Source: Formosa sp. Hel3_A1_48
Lineage (GTDB): Bacteria; Bacteroidota; Bacteroidia; Flavobacteriales; Flavobacteriaceae
Assembly: GCF_001735715.1 (NCBI RefSeq)
Contig: NZ_CP017259.1
Coordinates: 1 to 64,000, forward strand
Length of the DNA: 64,000 bases
Direction: 5' to 3'
The notes under the pieces are model-generated. The model did not search any database, was not told the DNA's origin, and saw only the letters and a program-made list of their open reading frames with translations. Positions 36,112-47,659 of this stretch are shown piece by piece. The stretch's first letter is position 1, and each line of letters begins with the position of its first letter. The position numbers and the translations under genes are program-made.

Positions 36112-37037
36112 GATTCAATTTTTGAAGCTAACAAATAGGTTACAGCCATACGAATAGCAACACCATTTTCAACTTGGTCTAAAATTATAGCTTGATCAGA
36201 ATCTGCGACATCACTAGTGATTTCTACGCCTCTATTGATTGGACCGGGATGCATTATAACTATAGGTTGATCTAAATCGTCTAGTAACGCTTTATCTACT
36301 CCATATTGCTGGGTATACTCTCGGGTTGATGGAAAATAACTCACCTCCATACGTTCGTTTTGAACACGAAGCATATTAGCCACATCACACCATTGAAGTG
36401 CTTTTTTTAGATTGGTTTCGACAATTACTCCTAAGTCTTCAATGTGTTTTGGAATAAGTGATTTAGGACCACAAACCATGACTTCCGCACCAAGTAATTT
36501 TAAAGCAAAAATATTAGAAAGAGCTACTCTACTGTGTAAAATATCGCCAACTATTACAACTTTTCTACCAGTTACTGAGCCTAATTTTTCACGAATAGAA
36601 TAAGTATCCAAAAGAGCTTGTGTAGGGTGTTCGTGGGTACCGTCACCAGCATTGATGATTTTTGCATCCACATGACGCATCAAAAATTCTGCTGCTCCTG
36701 GTTTAGGGTGGCGCATTACCACCATATCAACTTTCATAGATAATATGTTGTTGACAGTATCGATGAGCGTTTCACCCTTTTTTAAAGAGGATTGAGCGGC
36801 TGAAAAATTAATTACATCAGCCGAAAGTCGTTTTTGGGCAATTTCGAAAGAAAGTTTAGTACGCGTAGAATTTTCGAAAAATAAATTGGCGATAGTGATA
36901 TCTCTTAAAGAAGGCACCTTTTTTATGGGGCGATTAATAACTTGTTTAAAATGATCTGCAGTTTCAAATATTAAATGAATATCATCTTTTGTGAGGTGTT
37001 TAATTCCTAATAAGTGATCTACACTCAATGTACTCAT
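36108..37037 (-). CDS. pyrB: Aspartate carbamoyltransferase catalytic subunit
   Basis: Pyrimidine synthesis: carbamoyl phosphate plus aspartate to carbamoyl aspartate. It is 309 aa. The carbamoyl-phosphate site FFENSTRTKLSFE lies near residue 53, with GDGTHEHPTQALLD near 130 and MHPGPINRGVEI near 262. No regulatory PyrI is visible; regulation probably comes through PyrR encoded 3 bp upstream. The stop overlaps the next gene. Confidence 0.96.
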   Translation of the reverse strand: MSTLSVDHLLGIKHLTKDDIHLIFETADHFKQVINRPIKKVPSLRDITIANLFFENSTRTKLSFEIAQKRLSADVINFSAAQSSLKKGETLIDTVNNILSMKVDMVVMRHPKPGAAEFLMRHVDAKIINAGDGTHEHPTQALLDTYSIREKLGSVTGRKVVIVGDILHSRVALSNIFALKLLGAEVMVCGPKSLIPKHIEDLGVIVETNLKKALQWCDVANMLRVQNERMEVSYFPSTREYTQQYGVDKALLDDLDQPIVIMHPGPINRGVEITSDVADSDQAIILDQVENGVAIRMAVTYLLASKIES

Positions 37038-37040
37038 AAT

Positions 37041-37580
37041 CTATTGTTTTATCAAATAAACGTTGTCTTCTCCTTGTGTTTCTTTCCAGTTTACAATAAC
37101 TTTTTCATCGTCAATGGCATCAACTTGACGACCACGGTAATCGGGCTGAATTGGTAAATGTCTACTGAAACGACGATCAATTAAAATAAGTAACTCTATA
37201 TTTTTCGGTCTTCCATAGGACTGAATGGCTGTCAAGGCTGCTCGAATACTTCGTCCAGTATATAATACGTCATCAATGAAAATAACTTTCTTACCTTCTA
37301 CAACAAAATTCATCTCAGTTGCACTAGCCTCCAAAACTTTTTCGGATCGCCTAAAATCGTCTCTGTAAAATGTAATATCTAAGTAACCCACCTGTAGGTC
37401 TGCAATATTATAATCTGATTCTAGTACTTGTGTGAGTCGGTCAGCAAGATGCCGTCCACGGGGTTGTAAACCCACTAAAATGGTGTTAGAAAAATCGTTG
37501 TGTTTTTCAATAAGTTGACAAGCCAATCTATGGAGGATGATGTTTACTTCTTTTTCGTCCAGTAAAACTTTTTGACTCAT
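37041..37580 (-). CDS. pyrR: Bifunctional PyrR: pyrimidine attenuation regulator / uracil phosphoribosyltransferase
   Basis: Protein of 179 aa. The PRPP-binding loop VIFIDDVLYTGRSIRAAL lies near residues 97-114, with GLQPRGRHLADRL near 39 and a C-terminal DRRFSRHLPIQPDYRGRQVD stretch typical of PyrR. It senses UMP/UTP and, in Gram-positives, binds pyr leader RNA; no PyrR-type leader hairpin was recognised in the 106 bp upstream, so whether it attenuates here is open. It is 3 bp from pyrB. Confidence 0.93.
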   Translation of the reverse strand: MSQKVLLDEKEVNIILHRLACQLIEKHNDFSNTILVGLQPRGRHLADRLTQVLESDYNIADLQVGYLDITFYRDDFRRSEKVLEASATEMNFVVEGKKVIFIDDVLYTGRSIRAALTAIQSYGRPKNIELLILIDRRFSRHLPIQPDYRGRQVDAIDDEKVIVNWKETQGEDNVYLIKQ

Positions 37581-37686
37581 AGTAATTTCAACATATTCGT
37601 GCGCAAAGGTAATAGAAAAATTTGATATACAAATCTTACTTTAAACTTCAATGCTTAAAATTTAATCCTGAACAATAAACAAACGA

Positions 37687-39273
37687 CTACAACAAATAAT
37701 CTGTACTTATGAAATTAGATTGTTTCGCATCGAGCATTTCCTTCAAAATTTCACTATTGTAGGGATTGTCCTTAGTTGCTACAAAAGTTCTAATTGAGAA
37801 CGATCTCAAGGCATCGCGAACGCTTAAGGTGCTGAAAGCAGAATCCTTACGGCCGGTAAACGGAAACACATCCGGACCACGCTGACAAGAACTATTTAAG
37901 TTAACACGACAAACAAGATTAACAAGTGTATCGATAAGCGGTGCTAAAGTTGAGGTGTTTTTACCAAAAACGCTTACCTGCTGTCCATAGTTCGATTCTG
38001 CCATATCATCAAGGGGTTGCTGTATATCTGTAAAGGTCATCATTGGAATTACAGGTCCAAATTGCTCTTCATGATAAACATCCATGGTTTTGTCAACTGG
38101 ATAAAGAACAGAGGGGAAAATATAATTTTCGGTGCGTTCTCCTCCTCTAGAGTTTAGAATTGTTGCACCCTTTGATTTAGCATCATCGATTAAGCCTTGA
38201 ATATAATCTGGTTTATTTTCTTCAGGAAGTGGAGTGAGCATTGCATCTTCTTCCCAGGGATTACCAAATTTAAGTGCATCTACCTCGGCACAAAACTTAT
38301 CTTTGAATGCATCAAAGATAGTTTCATGAATGTATAATACTTTTAGTGCTGTACAGCGTTGCCCATTAAAGGACAGAGTTCCCGCGATACATTCTCGTAC
38401 TGCTAAATCTAAATCCGCATCAGGGAGAATAATAGCTGGATTTTTTGCTTCTAAACCGAGGACACTTCTGAGTCTATTTTTCTTTGGGTGGGCGTTCTGA
38501 AGCGCATTGGCAGAGTTACTATGCCCAATCAATGCCAACACATCTATTTTACCCGTTTCCATCAACGGAGAGGCTAAAGTTCGACCACGACCAAAAAGGA
38601 TATTTACAACTCCTTTTGGGAAGCTATTTTGAAAAGCTTCCATCAATGGAGTAAGTAGAAGAACTCCTAATTTAGCTGGTTTAAAAATTGTTGTATTTCC
38701 CATGATGAGCGCAGGTATCAATAAAGCAAATGTTTCATTAAGCGGGTAATTATACGGTCCTAAACAAAGCACAATTCCAAGTGGACCTCTTCTAATGTGC
38801 GCATATACACCAGAGTGTTTATGAAATTTAGCGGCGTTGCGGTCTAGTTGTTTGTAATCGTTTATGGTATCGAAAATATAATCTACCGTTCTGTCAAATT
38901 CTTTTTCCGAGTCTTTTAGGTTTTTGCCAATTTCCCACATTAGATATTTAACCACTTCGGCTCGTTTAGTTTTCATTTGCACTGCAAATTTTTCCATGCA
39001 AGCAATGCGATCAGCGACTTTCATAGTTGGCCACAAACCCTGACCATTATTATATGCACTAGAAGCAGCATCCAGAGCTTCCATAGCTTGTTCTTTTTCC
39101 AATAAAGGAATAGAACCCAATAGTGTTGGTGCATAATCCTCTGTTGAAGAAATAGTTGAATACACATCGGAAGTAGCGCCTTTCCATTGTTTTAATTCTC
39201 CGTCAACTAAATAGGTTTTTTGATGAATTAAAGAGTTGATTTTAAATTGCTCAGGGATGTTCTGGAAACCCAT
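37687..39273 (-). CDS. gapN: NADP-dependent glyceraldehyde-3-phosphate dehydrogenase (GapN-type)
   Basis: Aldehyde dehydrogenase-family enzyme of 528 aa. GapN oxidises glyceraldehyde-3-phosphate irreversibly to 3-phosphoglycerate and makes NADPH. Visible are [22 protein letters not shown] (near 174), the catalytic Glu in [18 protein letters not shown] and the catalytic Cys in [12 protein letters not shown] near 308, and [10 protein letters not shown] near 412. [18 protein letters not shown] region toward the end fits GapN. It is apparently transcribed alone. The substrate call rests on family resemblance. Confidence 0.85.
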   Translation of the reverse strand: MGFQNIPEQFKINSLIHQKTYLVDGELKQWKGATSDVYSTISSTEDYAPTLLGSIPLLEKEQAMEALDAASSAYNNGQGLWPTMKVADRIACMEKFAVQMKTKRAEVVKYLMWEIGKNLKDSEKEFDRTVDYIFDTINDYKQLDRNAAKFHKHSGVYAHIRRGPLGIVLCLGPYNYPLNETFALLIPALIMGNTTIFKPAKLGVLLLTPLMEAFQNSFPKGVVNILFGRGRTLASPLMETGKIDVLALIGHSNSANALQNAHPKKNRLRSVLGLEAKNPAIILPDADLDLAVRECIAGTLSFNGQRCTALKVLYIHETIFDAFKDKFCAEVDALKFGNPWEEDAMLTPLPEENKPDYIQGLIDDAKSKGATILNSRGGERTENYIFPSVLYPVDKTMDVYHEEQFGPVIPMMTFTDIQQPLDDMAESNYGQQVSVFGKNTSTLAPLIDTLVNLVCRVNLNSSCQRGPDVFPFTGRKDSAFSTLSVRDALRSFSIRTFVATKDNPYNSEILKEMLDAKQSNFISTDYLL

Positions 39274-39371
39274 AATTTTTTTGTTTTAATGAATTATAAA
39301 ATTAAGAATAACGATTTTTTATAAATACAAAAAAAGTTAATTATTTAAAAAATTGAAAATCAAGTTATTAT

Positions 39372-39410
39372 AAATAAAAAAACCCTTCTTTCGAAGAGTT
39401 TTTTTTATTT
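39372..39410 (-). terminator. Terminator of rpsA
   Basis: On the minus strand AACTCTTC and GAAGGGTT pair over 8 bp (one G-U) around a GAAA tetraloop, with T-rich flanks on both sides (stem at 39381-39400). It lies just after the rpsA stop and may also stop transcripts from the other side. Confidence 0.85.
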
Positions 39411-39424
39411 ATATCCGGTTGGCA

Positions 39425-41251
39425 CTATTTACCATCCATCTTGTCTTTCAATGCTTGAAGCGCTTCGTTTGCATCACCAAGGGTTGTCTTGGCTTCTGAC
39501 GCAGCTTTTGCGGCCTTTTTGGCTGCAGCTTTTACATTTTTCACTTCTTCGGCTTTGAACACTGCAGTATGCGACGCAACTACGCGCTTGAATTCTTTGC
39601 TGAATTCTATAATAACAAATTCTGCTTCTTCGCCTTTTTTAAGCTTAGAACCATCCTCTTTCTCTAAATGACGAGATGGGATAAATGCAACAATATCATC
39701 ATTAAATTGTACAGTAGCACCTTTGTCAACAATTTCAAGTAATGGAGCAGTATGCTTGGTATTTAAACCAAACTCAGACTCATACTTGTCCCAAGGATTT
39801 TCCTTAGTTTGCTTATGACCAAGACTCAATTTTCTGCCTTCAACATCCAATTCAAGAACAACAACTTCAAGTTGATCACCAACAGCACAGAATTCGCTTG
39901 GATGCTTGATTTTCTTTGTCCAGGATAAATCTGAAATGTAAATCAGTCCATCGATACCTTCTTCCATTTCAACAAATACACCAAAGTTTGTAAAGTTTCT
40001 TACGACACCAGTATGTTTGAATCCAACAGGGAATTTAGACGTAATGTCTGTCCAAGGATCTTGCGAAAGTTGCTTGATACCCAAAGACATTTTACGATCT
40101 TCACGATCGAGGGTCAAAATCTGTGCTTTAACCACATCTCCAACACTCACAAAATCTTGTGCGGAACGCAAGTGCGTAGACCATGACATTTCAGAAACGT
40201 GAATTAATCCTTCTACACCTTCTGCAACTTCAATGAATGCACCATAATCAGCAATAACAACAACTTTGCCTTCCACTTCGTCACCAACTTTAACGTCTTC
40301 ACCAAGTGCATCCCATGGGTGCTTGCTTAACTGCTTAAGACCCAATTGAATTCTTGATTTATTTTCATCAAAGTCAAGGATTACAACATTAAGCTTCTCG
40401 TCGAGTTCAACGATTTCACTTGGGTGGTTAATTCTAGACCATGAAAGGTCTGTAATATGTACAAGACCATCGACACCACCAAGGTCCATAAATACGCCGT
40501 AAGATGTGATATTTTTGACAATACCTTCAAGTACTTGACCTTTTTCTAGTTGACTGATGATTTCTTTCTTTTGAATTTCAATATCAGCTTCAATTAGCGC
40601 CTTGTGCGATACAACAACGTTTTTAAATTCGTGGTTGATTTTCACTACTTTGAATTCCATAGTTTTGTTCACGTATTGGTCGTAGTCTCTAATTGGCTTA
40701 ACATCAATTTGAGAACCAGGCAAGAATGCCTCAATACCAAATACATCAACGATCATACCTCCTTTGGTACGGCACTTCACAAAACCATTGACGATTTCGC
40801 CAGTTTCGTTAGCTGCAATGACACGATCCCATGCTTTGATAACACGAGCTTTTCTGTGCGAAAGTATAAGCTGTCCCGTAGCATCTTCACGAACGTCAAT
40901 AAGTACCTCAACTTTATCACCAACGCTGAGTTTTGGATTGTATCTAAATTCATTTAGAGAAATCACACCTTCAGACTTTGCGTTGATATCAATGATTGCA
41001 TCGCGCTCAGTCATGTGAATAACGGTACCTTCGACAACTTGATCGTCAAGGGTTTCTACAAAGTTTTCAGAGACCAACTTCTCGAATTCATCGAGCTTTT
41101 CGTCTGCAACAGGGTCTATACCCTCTTCGTAATTGTGCCAATTAAAATCTTTTAAAAATTGCTCGGGATTAGTTTGAGCTTCGTTTGTTGTTTCAACAAC
41201 TGGAGTGTCTTGGATAGACTCTTCCGTATTTGTAGTTTGTTCTTCAGCCAT
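39425..41251 (-). CDS. rpsA: 30S ribosomal protein S1
   Basis: RNA-binding ribosomal protein of 608 aa that helps load mRNA. S1 motifs are visible in tandem: about 72-135, 150-210, then clear ones beginning GQVLEGIVKNITSYGVFMDLGGVDGLVHITDLSW, GDEVEGKVVVIADYGAFIEVAEGVEGLIHVSEMSW and GFKHTGVVRNFTNFGVFVEMEEGIDGLIYISDLSW, with a final divergent one near 480-550. The N-terminus is acidic and rich in Thr/Glu, and the C-terminus is an Ala/Lys-rich helix. Neighbours cmk and porQ lie on the same strand upstream, with a LysM gene between. The 269-bp region upstream is AT-rich. Confidence 0.95.
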   Translation of the reverse strand: MAEEQTTNTEESIQDTPVVETTNEAQTNPEQFLKDFNWHNYEEGIDPVADEKLDEFEKLVSENFVETLDDQVVEGTVIHMTERDAIIDINAKSEGVISLNEFRYNPKLSVGDKVEVLIDVREDATGQLILSHRKARVIKAWDRVIAANETGEIVNGFVKCRTKGGMIVDVFGIEAFLPGSQIDVKPIRDYDQYVNKTMEFKVVKINHEFKNVVVSHKALIEADIEIQKKEIISQLEKGQVLEGIVKNITSYGVFMDLGGVDGLVHITDLSWSRINHPSEIVELDEKLNVVILDFDENKSRIQLGLKQLSKHPWDALGEDVKVGDEVEGKVVVIADYGAFIEVAEGVEGLIHVSEMSWSTHLRSAQDFVSVGDVVKAQILTLDREDRKMSLGIKQLSQDPWTDITSKFPVGFKHTGVVRNFTNFGVFVEMEEGIDGLIYISDLSWTKKIKHPSEFCAVGDQLEVVVLELDVEGRKLSLGHKQTKENPWDKYESEFGLNTKHTAPLLEIVDKGATVQFNDDIVAFIPSRHLEKEDGSKLKKGEEAEFVIIEFSKEFKRVVASHTAVFKAEEVKNVKAAAKKAAKAASEAKTTLGDANEALQALKDKMDGK

Positions 41252-41520
41252 AGCTGATTAAAATTTGTATTCCATGTGTTCTAATGGTTAGATTTACTGC
41301 AAAAACACACAGAAGTGTTAGTTTAATTTTAATTCTTCTCTCCAACCTTTTTGCTAAGAAGAGTGCAATAATACGACTAATCTATAATTTGGACAAATAT
41401 TTATATCTATGATTTTGAGATAGATAGCTTCTCAAAGGTGAAAAAATAATTTCAAAAAGTTGAAAACTAAAAAAAATAGTCTAATTTTAAAATTAATATA
41501 ACCCTATAAATCTACTTATT

Positions 41521-41898
41521 ATGATCAAACAAAAATACCAATCTGTGCTGGACTTAGGTACCGAGTTGAATATCCAAAATGGCGATGTTTCTGAAGAAAA
41601 TGGCGTTCTGAAAATTAAAGGAACAGCCAAAACACAGTACGAAAAAAATATTATTTGGGATGAAATTAAAGCTGTTGGAGGACAAAATCCATCCGACATT
41701 AAAGCTGATATTAAAGTTTCCGATGAAAGTGTATACCACCGTCATACAGTAAAAAGTGGCGAAACTTTAGGTAAAATTGCAAGACACTACTACGGGGATC
41801 CTATGAAGTACAAACAAATTTTTCAAGCCAATTCGGATATTCTAAAAAATCCAGATTTAATTTACCCTAACCAAGAACTGGTGATTCCTAACCTTTAA
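41521..41898 (+). CDS. LysM/BON-domain protein (Kbp/YgaU-like)
   Basis: Protein of 125 aa with an N-terminal BON-like segment (about 5-70) and a C-terminal LysM domain (HTVKSGETLGKIARHYYGDPMKYKQIFQAN, then PNQELVIP). No signal peptide is seen. The best-known relative of this layout is the E. coli potassium-binding protein Kbp (YgaU), which is cytoplasmic; a similar role is possible. It stands alone between divergent rpsA and convergent cmk. Confidence 0.85.
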   Translation: MIKQKYQSVLDLGTELNIQNGDVSEENGVLKIKGTAKTQYEKNIIWDEIKAVGGQNPSDIKADIKVSDESVYHRHTVKSGETLGKIARHYYGDPMKYKQIFQANSDILKNPDLIYPNQELVIPNL

Positions 41899-41910
41899 AA
41901 CTATCAAAAT

Positions 41911-41941
41911 AAAGGCCGATAACCTCGGTCTTTATTTTTTT
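41911..41941. terminator. Terminator between the LysM gene and cmk
   Basis: AAAGGCCGA and TCGGTCTTT pair over 9 bp (one G-U) around TAACC, followed by a T-rich tract on the plus strand and preceded by an A-rich tract, so it can serve both convergent genes. Confidence 0.8.
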
Positions 41942-41948
41942 GTAAAGA

Positions 41949-42632
41949 TTAATCTATCAAATCCTTAATCCAGTCCATGACTATTGTGTATTGTTGAGAT
42001 TGTGTGAGGTTAGTGTTATCTAAAACACGTGCATCTTTGGCTTGTGTAAGTGGGGAATCGGCTCTGGTGGAGTCTTTATAGTCGCGTGAAGTGATGTTTT
42101 CATAAACTTCATCAAAAACTACAGTTTCATCTTTGGCGTTAAGCTCGTCATAGCGGCGTTGGGTACGTGTTTGAGCAGAAGCCGTCATAAAAATTTTAAG
42201 CTCTGCGTTTGGAAAGACTACGGTTCCAATATCTCTTCCATCCATAACAATGCCTTTTTGTTCTCCCATTCGTCGTTGTTCTCTAACAAGACATTTACGG
42301 ACTTCGGGCAATGCTGCCACTTTACTAACTAAATTTGAAACTTCCATACCTCTAATTTTTGAGGACACTTCTTTGTTATTCAAAAAAAGAACGGTTGGAT
42401 TGTTTCCTTGCTTTTTGAATTCAATATTGACGTTTTTAATGTTTGAAATCAAAGCATCGGTATCAAGTTTTTTATCGCTAATAAATCCTTGCTCAAGAGC
42501 ATACAAGGTAACTGCACGATACATAGCCCCAGAATCAACATAAATGTAATCCAACGCTTTGGCAAGTTGCTTGGCTAGAGTACTTTTTCCTGTTGAGGAG
42601 TGCCCATCAATGGCTATAATAATTTTCTTCAT
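41949..42632 (-). CDS. cmk: Cytidylate kinase
   Basis: Phosphorylates CMP and dCMP. It is 227 aa. The P-loop [14 protein letters not shown] lies at residues 8-21, [13 protein letters not shown] near 34, [23 protein letters not shown] near 130, and [25 protein letters not shown] near 185. The start overlaps the porQ stop by one base (TAATG), suggesting coupling of the two genes; the pairing of porQ with cmk is one I associate with flavobacteria. Confidence 0.95.
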   Translation of the reverse strand: MKKIIIAIDGHSSTGKSTLAKQLAKALDYIYVDSGAMYRAVTLYALEQGFISDKKLDTDALISNIKNVNIEFKKQGNNPTVLFLNNKEVSSKIRGMEVSNLVSKVAALPEVRKCLVREQRRMGEQKGIVMDGRDIGTVVFPNAELKIFMTASAQTRTQRRYDELNAKDETVVFDEVYENITSRDYKDSTRADSPLTQAKDARVLDNTNLTQSQQYTIVMDWIKDLID

Positions 42633-43651
42633 TATTGTAAACTTATCTGTACACCTAAAAAACTAGTGTTTGCTGCTGATGAGTAGCGAGCATGAGTGTA
42701 ACTGAAACGTAATTTATTAAACTTTAAGCCAACCCCAAAAGATAAACCTGAAAAGTTGCGCTGTTCCAAAATTCTCAATTCTTCGGCTCGCCTAAAACTG
42801 TAGCCTAAACGAAGGTTAAAGCCCTTGTCCGGAAACAACTCCACTCCTACCAATGTGTGGCGAATTAAGTTGCTAAAAAAACCTACTTTCTCTTGTGTCT
42901 GATTTCCGTTTAAATCTGATGTAGCACGAGCAGGATTGGCTGTAGCTATTGGCCATTTTTGCAAGTTTTCGAAAGTTAAATGCCAGCGAATAGGTACAAA
43001 TTGCAAGGTTTGACTAAATCCCAAGTCCACTTCAAAGGGTAAAGGTTCCCGCAGGCCCGCATAGGTTGTAAATTGTGTTCCAATGTTGCGTACCACAAGC
43101 GCTGCATTAAATTCGAGGTATTCATTAAGATAAACCAATCCAAAATCCAAAGCTCCTCCAAAAGAATTGTACTGCTCTAACTTAGACGATATAAGTTTTA
43201 CATTAGCACCAGCATAAAAGTCTGAGTACCCAATTTGTAAAGCATATCCAAACGAAATAGCCGTTTCATTGCCCGTAAAGGAGCCCGTACTATTCCCAAA
43301 TTCATCGTACCCATCAAAAGTTCCATAATCAACATAAGTAGCGCCAATATGGAATGTTTGTGTTCTTCTATCAACAGTATAAGCGTAGGCTGCAGTACCG
43401 TAGCGTATATCACCAAGATGATTGGCATAATTTAATGCCAGTTGATTATCCATCTCTACATTAATGGAAGCCGGATTGTAAAGCCCTTGAGTAACATCAT
43501 AGTCTACATTAGTAATCACTTTACCACCAAGTGCAGCTTGTCGAGGAGAGGACATGAGGTTGAGGAACTGATACGTCGCTTCACCACCCAATTGAGCAAA
43601 AACTGATGATGGTGCAGCAAAAACTAAAATAAGCGTAACTAATATCCTCAT
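42632..43651 (-). CDS. porQ: Type IX secretion system outer-membrane protein PorQ
   Basis: Protein of 339 aa with a signal peptide (about 1-19, ending VFAQ). The mature protein reads as a PorV/FadL-type outer membrane beta-barrel, with [29 protein letters not shown] near residue 35 and alternating aromatic strands. PorQ is reported in Porphyromonas as an outer-membrane component of type IX secretion, needed with PorU, PorV and PorZ for attaching cargo at the surface. Together with porX it shows a type IX system in this organism. It precedes cmk with a one-base overlap. Confidence 0.9.
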   Translation of the reverse strand: MRILVTLILVFAAPSSVFAQLGGEATYQFLNLMSSPRQAALGGKVITNVDYDVTQGLYNPASINVEMDNQLALNYANHLGDIRYGTAAYAYTVDRRTQTFHIGATYVDYGTFDGYDEFGNSTGSFTGNETAISFGYALQIGYSDFYAGANVKLISSKLEQYNSFGGALDFGLVYLNEYLEFNAALVVRNIGTQFTTYAGLREPLPFEVDLGFSQTLQFVPIRWHLTFENLQKWPIATANPARATSDLNGNQTQEKVGFFSNLIRHTLVGVELFPDKGFNLRLGYSFRRAEELRILEQRNFSGLSFGVGLKFNKLRFSYTHARYSSAANTSFLGVQISLQ

Positions 43652-43735
43652 TGGCGTTCAAAAATAACTAATTCAATTACAAAACGAGTTATTGCTTGCT
43701 TTATTTTAAACTTAGGGTAGAATAATGCTCTATAA

Positions 43736-46186
43736 CTAAAGTGATTTGGCGTGGGTTACTTTTGTTTTGGTAACGGCCAAATCAATAACCTCGCGCATTT
43801 CGGAAACATAATGAAACGTAAGGCCCTTTAAGTAATTTGCATTAATTTCATCCACATCGCTTTTATTAGCTTTGGACAATATGATTTCTTTAATTTTAGC
43901 ACGCTTTGCTGCCAATATTTTTTCTTTTATACCCCCTACTGGAAGAACTTTACCGCGCAAAGTAATTTCACCAGTCATAGCCAAGTTTTTCTTTACTTTT
44001 CGTTGTGTAAATAAAGACACTAAAGAAGTTAGCATAGTAATTCCGGCGCTAGGTCCATCTTTAGGTGTGGCTCCTTCTGGAACGTGAATATGAACATTAT
44101 AATCACTGAAAACATGATTTTTAATGCCAAAATCCTCAGCGTTTGCCTTGATGTACTCCATGGCTATTGTAGCTGACTCTTTCATGACTTTTCCAAGGTT
44201 ACCAGTAATATTAAGTGCACCTTTGCCCTTTGAAAGAATTGATTCGATAAATAAAATATCCCCACCAACTCGTGTCCAAGCTAAACCAGTCACTACGCCA
44301 GCAACACTGTTGTTTTCGTAGCGGTCTCGTTCAAGCTTAGGAGACCCCAAAATTTCGATGAGATCGTCGTTTGATACTTTAACAGCATAATCGTCTTCCA
44401 TGGCTATATTTTTAGCGGCATAACGCACTACCTTTGCAATTTGTTTTTCCAAACCACGAACTCCGGATTCCCTTGTATAGCCCTCAACAATCTTCTCCAA
44501 CTGAGGTTGTGCAATTTTCAAATGTTTTGTCGTTAGCCCATGCTCCGTTAATTGCTTTGGAAGAAGATATTTTTTTCCTATTTGGACTTTTTCTTCAATT
44601 GTATAACCATTGACGTTTATGATCTCCATACGATCTAATAAAGCGGGTTGGATGGTATTTAAACTATTTGAGGTGGCAACAAACATGACTTTAGACAAAT
44701 CGTAACCCATTTCCAAAAAGTTATCGTAAAACTCTGCATTTTGTTCTGGATCTAAAACTTCAAGCATAGCCGAAGAAGGATCTCCCTGATGAGAATTTGA
44801 TAACTTATCAATTTCATCTAAAACAAAAACTGGATTTGAAGTTCCTGCTTTTTTTAAACTCTGTAAAATTCGACCAGGCATAGCGCCTATGTACGTTTTG
44901 CGATGCCCTCTAATTTCTGCTTCATCACGCAATCCACCAAGCGAAATACGAATATATTCACGGCCTAATGCTTCAGCTATAGATTTTCCCAAAGAAGTTT
45001 TTCCAACTCCTGGAGGACCGTACAAACATAAAATCGGCGATTTCATATCGTTTCGAAGTTTTAAGACAGCCAAGTATTCGATGATTCTACGTTTTACTTC
45101 TTCTAAACCAAAATGATCACGATCCAATATCTTTTGAGCGCGTTTCAAGTCAAAATTATCTTGACTGAAATGATCCCATGGCAGATCTAAAAATAAATCC
45201 AAATAATTGCGCTGGATAGAATATTCAGCTACCTGTGGATTCATCCTTTGAAGTTTACCTAATTCTTTATTGAAGTGATTTTTTACTTTCGTGTCCCAAC
45301 TTTTAGCTGAGGCACGCTTTTTCATATCCTCTATTTCCTCCTCATAACTAACCCCCCCAAGTTCTTCTTGGATGGTTTTAATCTGTTGCTGAAGAAAATA
45401 TTCCCGCTGTTGCTGATTCATGTCGTGCTGAACTTTAGACTGAATATCATTTTTAAGCTCTAAACGCTGGTACTCAACATTCATGTGCTTCAACGTCTTT
45501 AAAGCCCGCTGATGCAAATCATTAACTTCGAGCAAAGCTTGTTTTTCAACAACTGAAACACTCATGTTTGAGGACACAAAATTGATGAGAAACGAATTAC
45601 TTTCGATGTTTTTGATCGCAAAAGATGCTTCAGACGGAATGTTTGGGCTTTGTTTTATAATTTCTAAAGATAAATCCTTGATAGATTCTATTGCGGCAAC
45701 AAATTCTACGTCATCTTTTTTGGGAATGAACTCATCAACACTCTTTATTTTAGCGGTCATATACGGATTCTCAGAAACCAATTCAGTAATTTCAAATCTC
45801 TTTTTTCCTTGAATGATAACCGTTGTGTTGCCATCTGGCATTTTCAAGACTTTCAAAATTCGTGCAACGGTTCCAATACTGTGAATATCGTCAAAGTTTG
45901 GATCCTCTACACTCTCGTCTTTTTGTGCCACCACGCCTATAACTTTTGATCCCTTATTCGCATCATTAATTAGCTTAATAGATTTATCACGGCCAGCGGT
46001 AATAGGAATAACTACTCCCGGAAAAAGCACTGTATTCCTCAAGGATAGTATTGGAAGAGAATCCGGAAGGCTTTCATTTTTAATGACCTCCTCATCTTCT
46101 GTAGTCATGAGCGGAATCAATTCTGAATTTTCATCAAAATCTTGGAGTGACAAACTGTCAAGTAATTTATATTTTGGGTTATTCAT
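43736..46186 (-). CDS. lon: ATP-dependent Lon protease
   Basis: AAA+ serine protease of 816 aa that degrades damaged and regulatory proteins in the cytosol. It has the N-terminal substrate-binding domain (about 43-250), the ATPase with Walker [14 protein letters not shown] near 395 and Walker [12 protein letters not shown], and a C-terminal peptidase whose catalytic Ser stands in KDGPSAGIT near 715 and Lys in the later [14 protein letters not shown] region. Length is normal. The upstream 156 bp is AT-rich without an obvious heat-shock element. Confidence 0.96.
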   Translation of the reverse strand: MNNPKYKLLDSLSLQDFDENSELIPLMTTEDEEVIKNESLPDSLPILSLRNTVLFPGVVIPITAGRDKSIKLINDANKGSKVIGVVAQKDESVEDPNFDDIHSIGTVARILKVLKMPDGNTTVIIQGKKRFEITELVSENPYMTAKIKSVDEFIPKKDDVEFVAAIESIKDLSLEIIKQSPNIPSEASFAIKNIESNSFLINFVSSNMSVSVVEKQALLEVNDLHQRALKTLKHMNVEYQRLELKNDIQSKVQHDMNQQQREYFLQQQIKTIQEELGGVSYEEEIEDMKKRASAKSWDTKVKNHFNKELGKLQRMNPQVAEYSIQRNYLDLFLDLPWDHFSQDNFDLKRAQKILDRDHFGLEEVKRRIIEYLAVLKLRNDMKSPILCLYGPPGVGKTSLGKSIAEALGREYIRISLGGLRDEAEIRGHRKTYIGAMPGRILQSLKKAGTSNPVFVLDEIDKLSNSHQGDPSSAMLEVLDPEQNAEFYDNFLEMGYDLSKVMFVATSNSLNTIQPALLDRMEIINVNGYTIEEKVQIGKKYLLPKQLTEHGLTTKHLKIAQPQLEKIVEGYTRESGVRGLEKQIAKVVRYAAKNIAMEDDYAVKVSNDDLIEILGSPKLERDRYENNSVAGVVTGLAWTRVGGDILFIESILSKGKGALNITGNLGKVMKESATIAMEYIKANAEDFGIKNHVFSDYNVHIHVPEGATPKDGPSAGITMLTSLVSLFTQRKVKKNLAMTGEITLRGKVLPVGGIKEKILAAKRAKIKEIILSKANKSDVDEINANYLKGLTFHYVSEMREVIDLAVTKTKVTHAKSL

Positions 46187-46342
46187 ATCAATTATAAGTC
46201 ATTCTGTCATGTGAAACAGAAAATATTAGATTTTAGTCGTTTAAAAATATTTGTATTGACACACTAACACGAAGTTGATTAGGTCAAATACAACACCTAA
46301 AAGACAATTCTTGTGCCAATCTACTGATGAAGTAAACTTTTA

Positions 46343-47659
46343 TTAACGAACATATTTTGTTCTCTTGAGCTTAAAGAGACACAGAAAGGCCATGAAAAAG
46401 AAACCGGCAAGAGCTAAGACAGAATATTGCATCGATCCTGTGATGGCGATGAGTAAACCAAAAACAATCATTCCAAGGACAATAGCGATTTTTTCGGTTA
46501 CATCATAAAAACTAAAGTAGGTGGCGTGGTCTTGTGTTTCGGGTAATAACTTAGAATAGGTAGAGCGTGTTAAGGACTGGGTTGCACCCAAAACAAAACC
46601 TAAGACAATGCCCATTGCATAGAAATAATTATCAACATTGGGTTGGTCTTTATCTAAAACAAAAGCTATAAAACAGACTAACCCCCAAATACATAGCGTA
46701 ATTTTAAGGGTTGAAATATTGCCAATTCTATCGGAAAGTTTTGAAAAAAGATAAGCGCCAAAGATTGCAACAATTTGAACGATTAGAATAGTTAATATCA
46801 AATTAAATGTTGGCAGGCCTAATTCTTCACTACCAAAAATACCAGCCATTAATATGATGGTTTGAACTCCGACACTCAGAAAAAAGAAAGCCATTAAAAA
46901 ATATTTCAGGTGGCTTTGTGAATTTAAAGACTTAAAAACTGATTTTAATTCCAAAAAACCATTCCATATGTATTCCTTATCAGATTTTTGATTAAGTTCA
47001 TTTTTTGGAAGACGCTTGTAAGTAATTTGGGCAAAACCAAACCACCAAACCCCTACCAATGCAAATGTAATTCGTGGCGCAAACGTTGGGTCAGTAATTC
47101 CAAACCATTCTGGTTTTTGAACCAAAACAAGACTAAAAATCAACAATAAAACTGAGCCAACATAACCATAAATAAATCCTTTGGCACTTACCGCATCCTG
47201 TTGTTCAGGATAAGCAACTTCAGGCAAATATGCGTTGTAAAAAACAATACTGCCCCAAAACCCAATACTGGCAAAGACAGTGCATAAAAGAGCTATCCAA
47301 AGCGTGGACTCGCCTTTAAAGAAAAATAGGGAAATAACTGAGATGGATCCCAATAAGCAAAAACGCTTTAGAAACTTTAGTTTATCGCCTGTATAATCTG
47401 CAATACCAGAAAGTATTGGAGAAATAAATGCTACAATTAAAAAAGAAAAAGCTAAGGTGTAGTCGTATAAAGTTGTGGGGTTCCAAAGTGCTCCTAAAAA
47501 ACCTATTTTACCCTCAATATTAGCAAAAGAGCTCGCCATACTGCTGTAGTAAATTGGAAAGACCGCTGTACTTATCACTAGTGGATAAACTGAGTTGGCC
47601 CAATCATAAAAAGCCCAAGCATTGATGAGCTTTTTACTACCTCTTTCAAGTTTCTTCAT
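46343..47659 (-). CDS. MFS transporter, UMF1 family
   Basis: Inner-membrane transporter of 438 aa with about 12 membrane helices. The N-terminal YDWANSVYPLVISTAVFPIYY and the PILSGIADYTG motif are typical of the UMF1 (Atg22-like) family; GATQSLTRSTYSKLLPE near 350 is the family's second conserved loop. Substrate is unknown for bacterial members. A terminator hairpin from the upstream M48 gene ends directly before the ATG, so either this gene has a promoter overlapping that hairpin or it is read by readthrough. Confidence 0.87.
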   Translation of the reverse strand: MKKLERGSKKLINAWAFYDWANSVYPLVISTAVFPIYYSSMASSFANIEGKIGFLGALWNPTTLYDYTLAFSFLIVAFISPILSGIADYTGDKLKFLKRFCLLGSISVISLFFFKGESTLWIALLCTVFASIGFWGSIVFYNAYLPEVAYPEQQDAVSAKGFIYGYVGSVLLLIFSLVLVQKPEWFGITDPTFAPRITFALVGVWWFGFAQITYKRLPKNELNQKSDKEYIWNGFLELKSVFKSLNSQSHLKYFLMAFFFLSVGVQTIILMAGIFGSEELGLPTFNLILTILIVQIVAIFGAYLFSKLSDRIGNISTLKITLCIWGLVCFIAFVLDKDQPNVDNYFYAMGIVLGFVLGATQSLTRSTYSKLLPETQDHATYFSFYDVTEKIAIVLGMIVFGLLIAITGSMQYSVLALAGFFFMAFLCLFKLKRTKYVR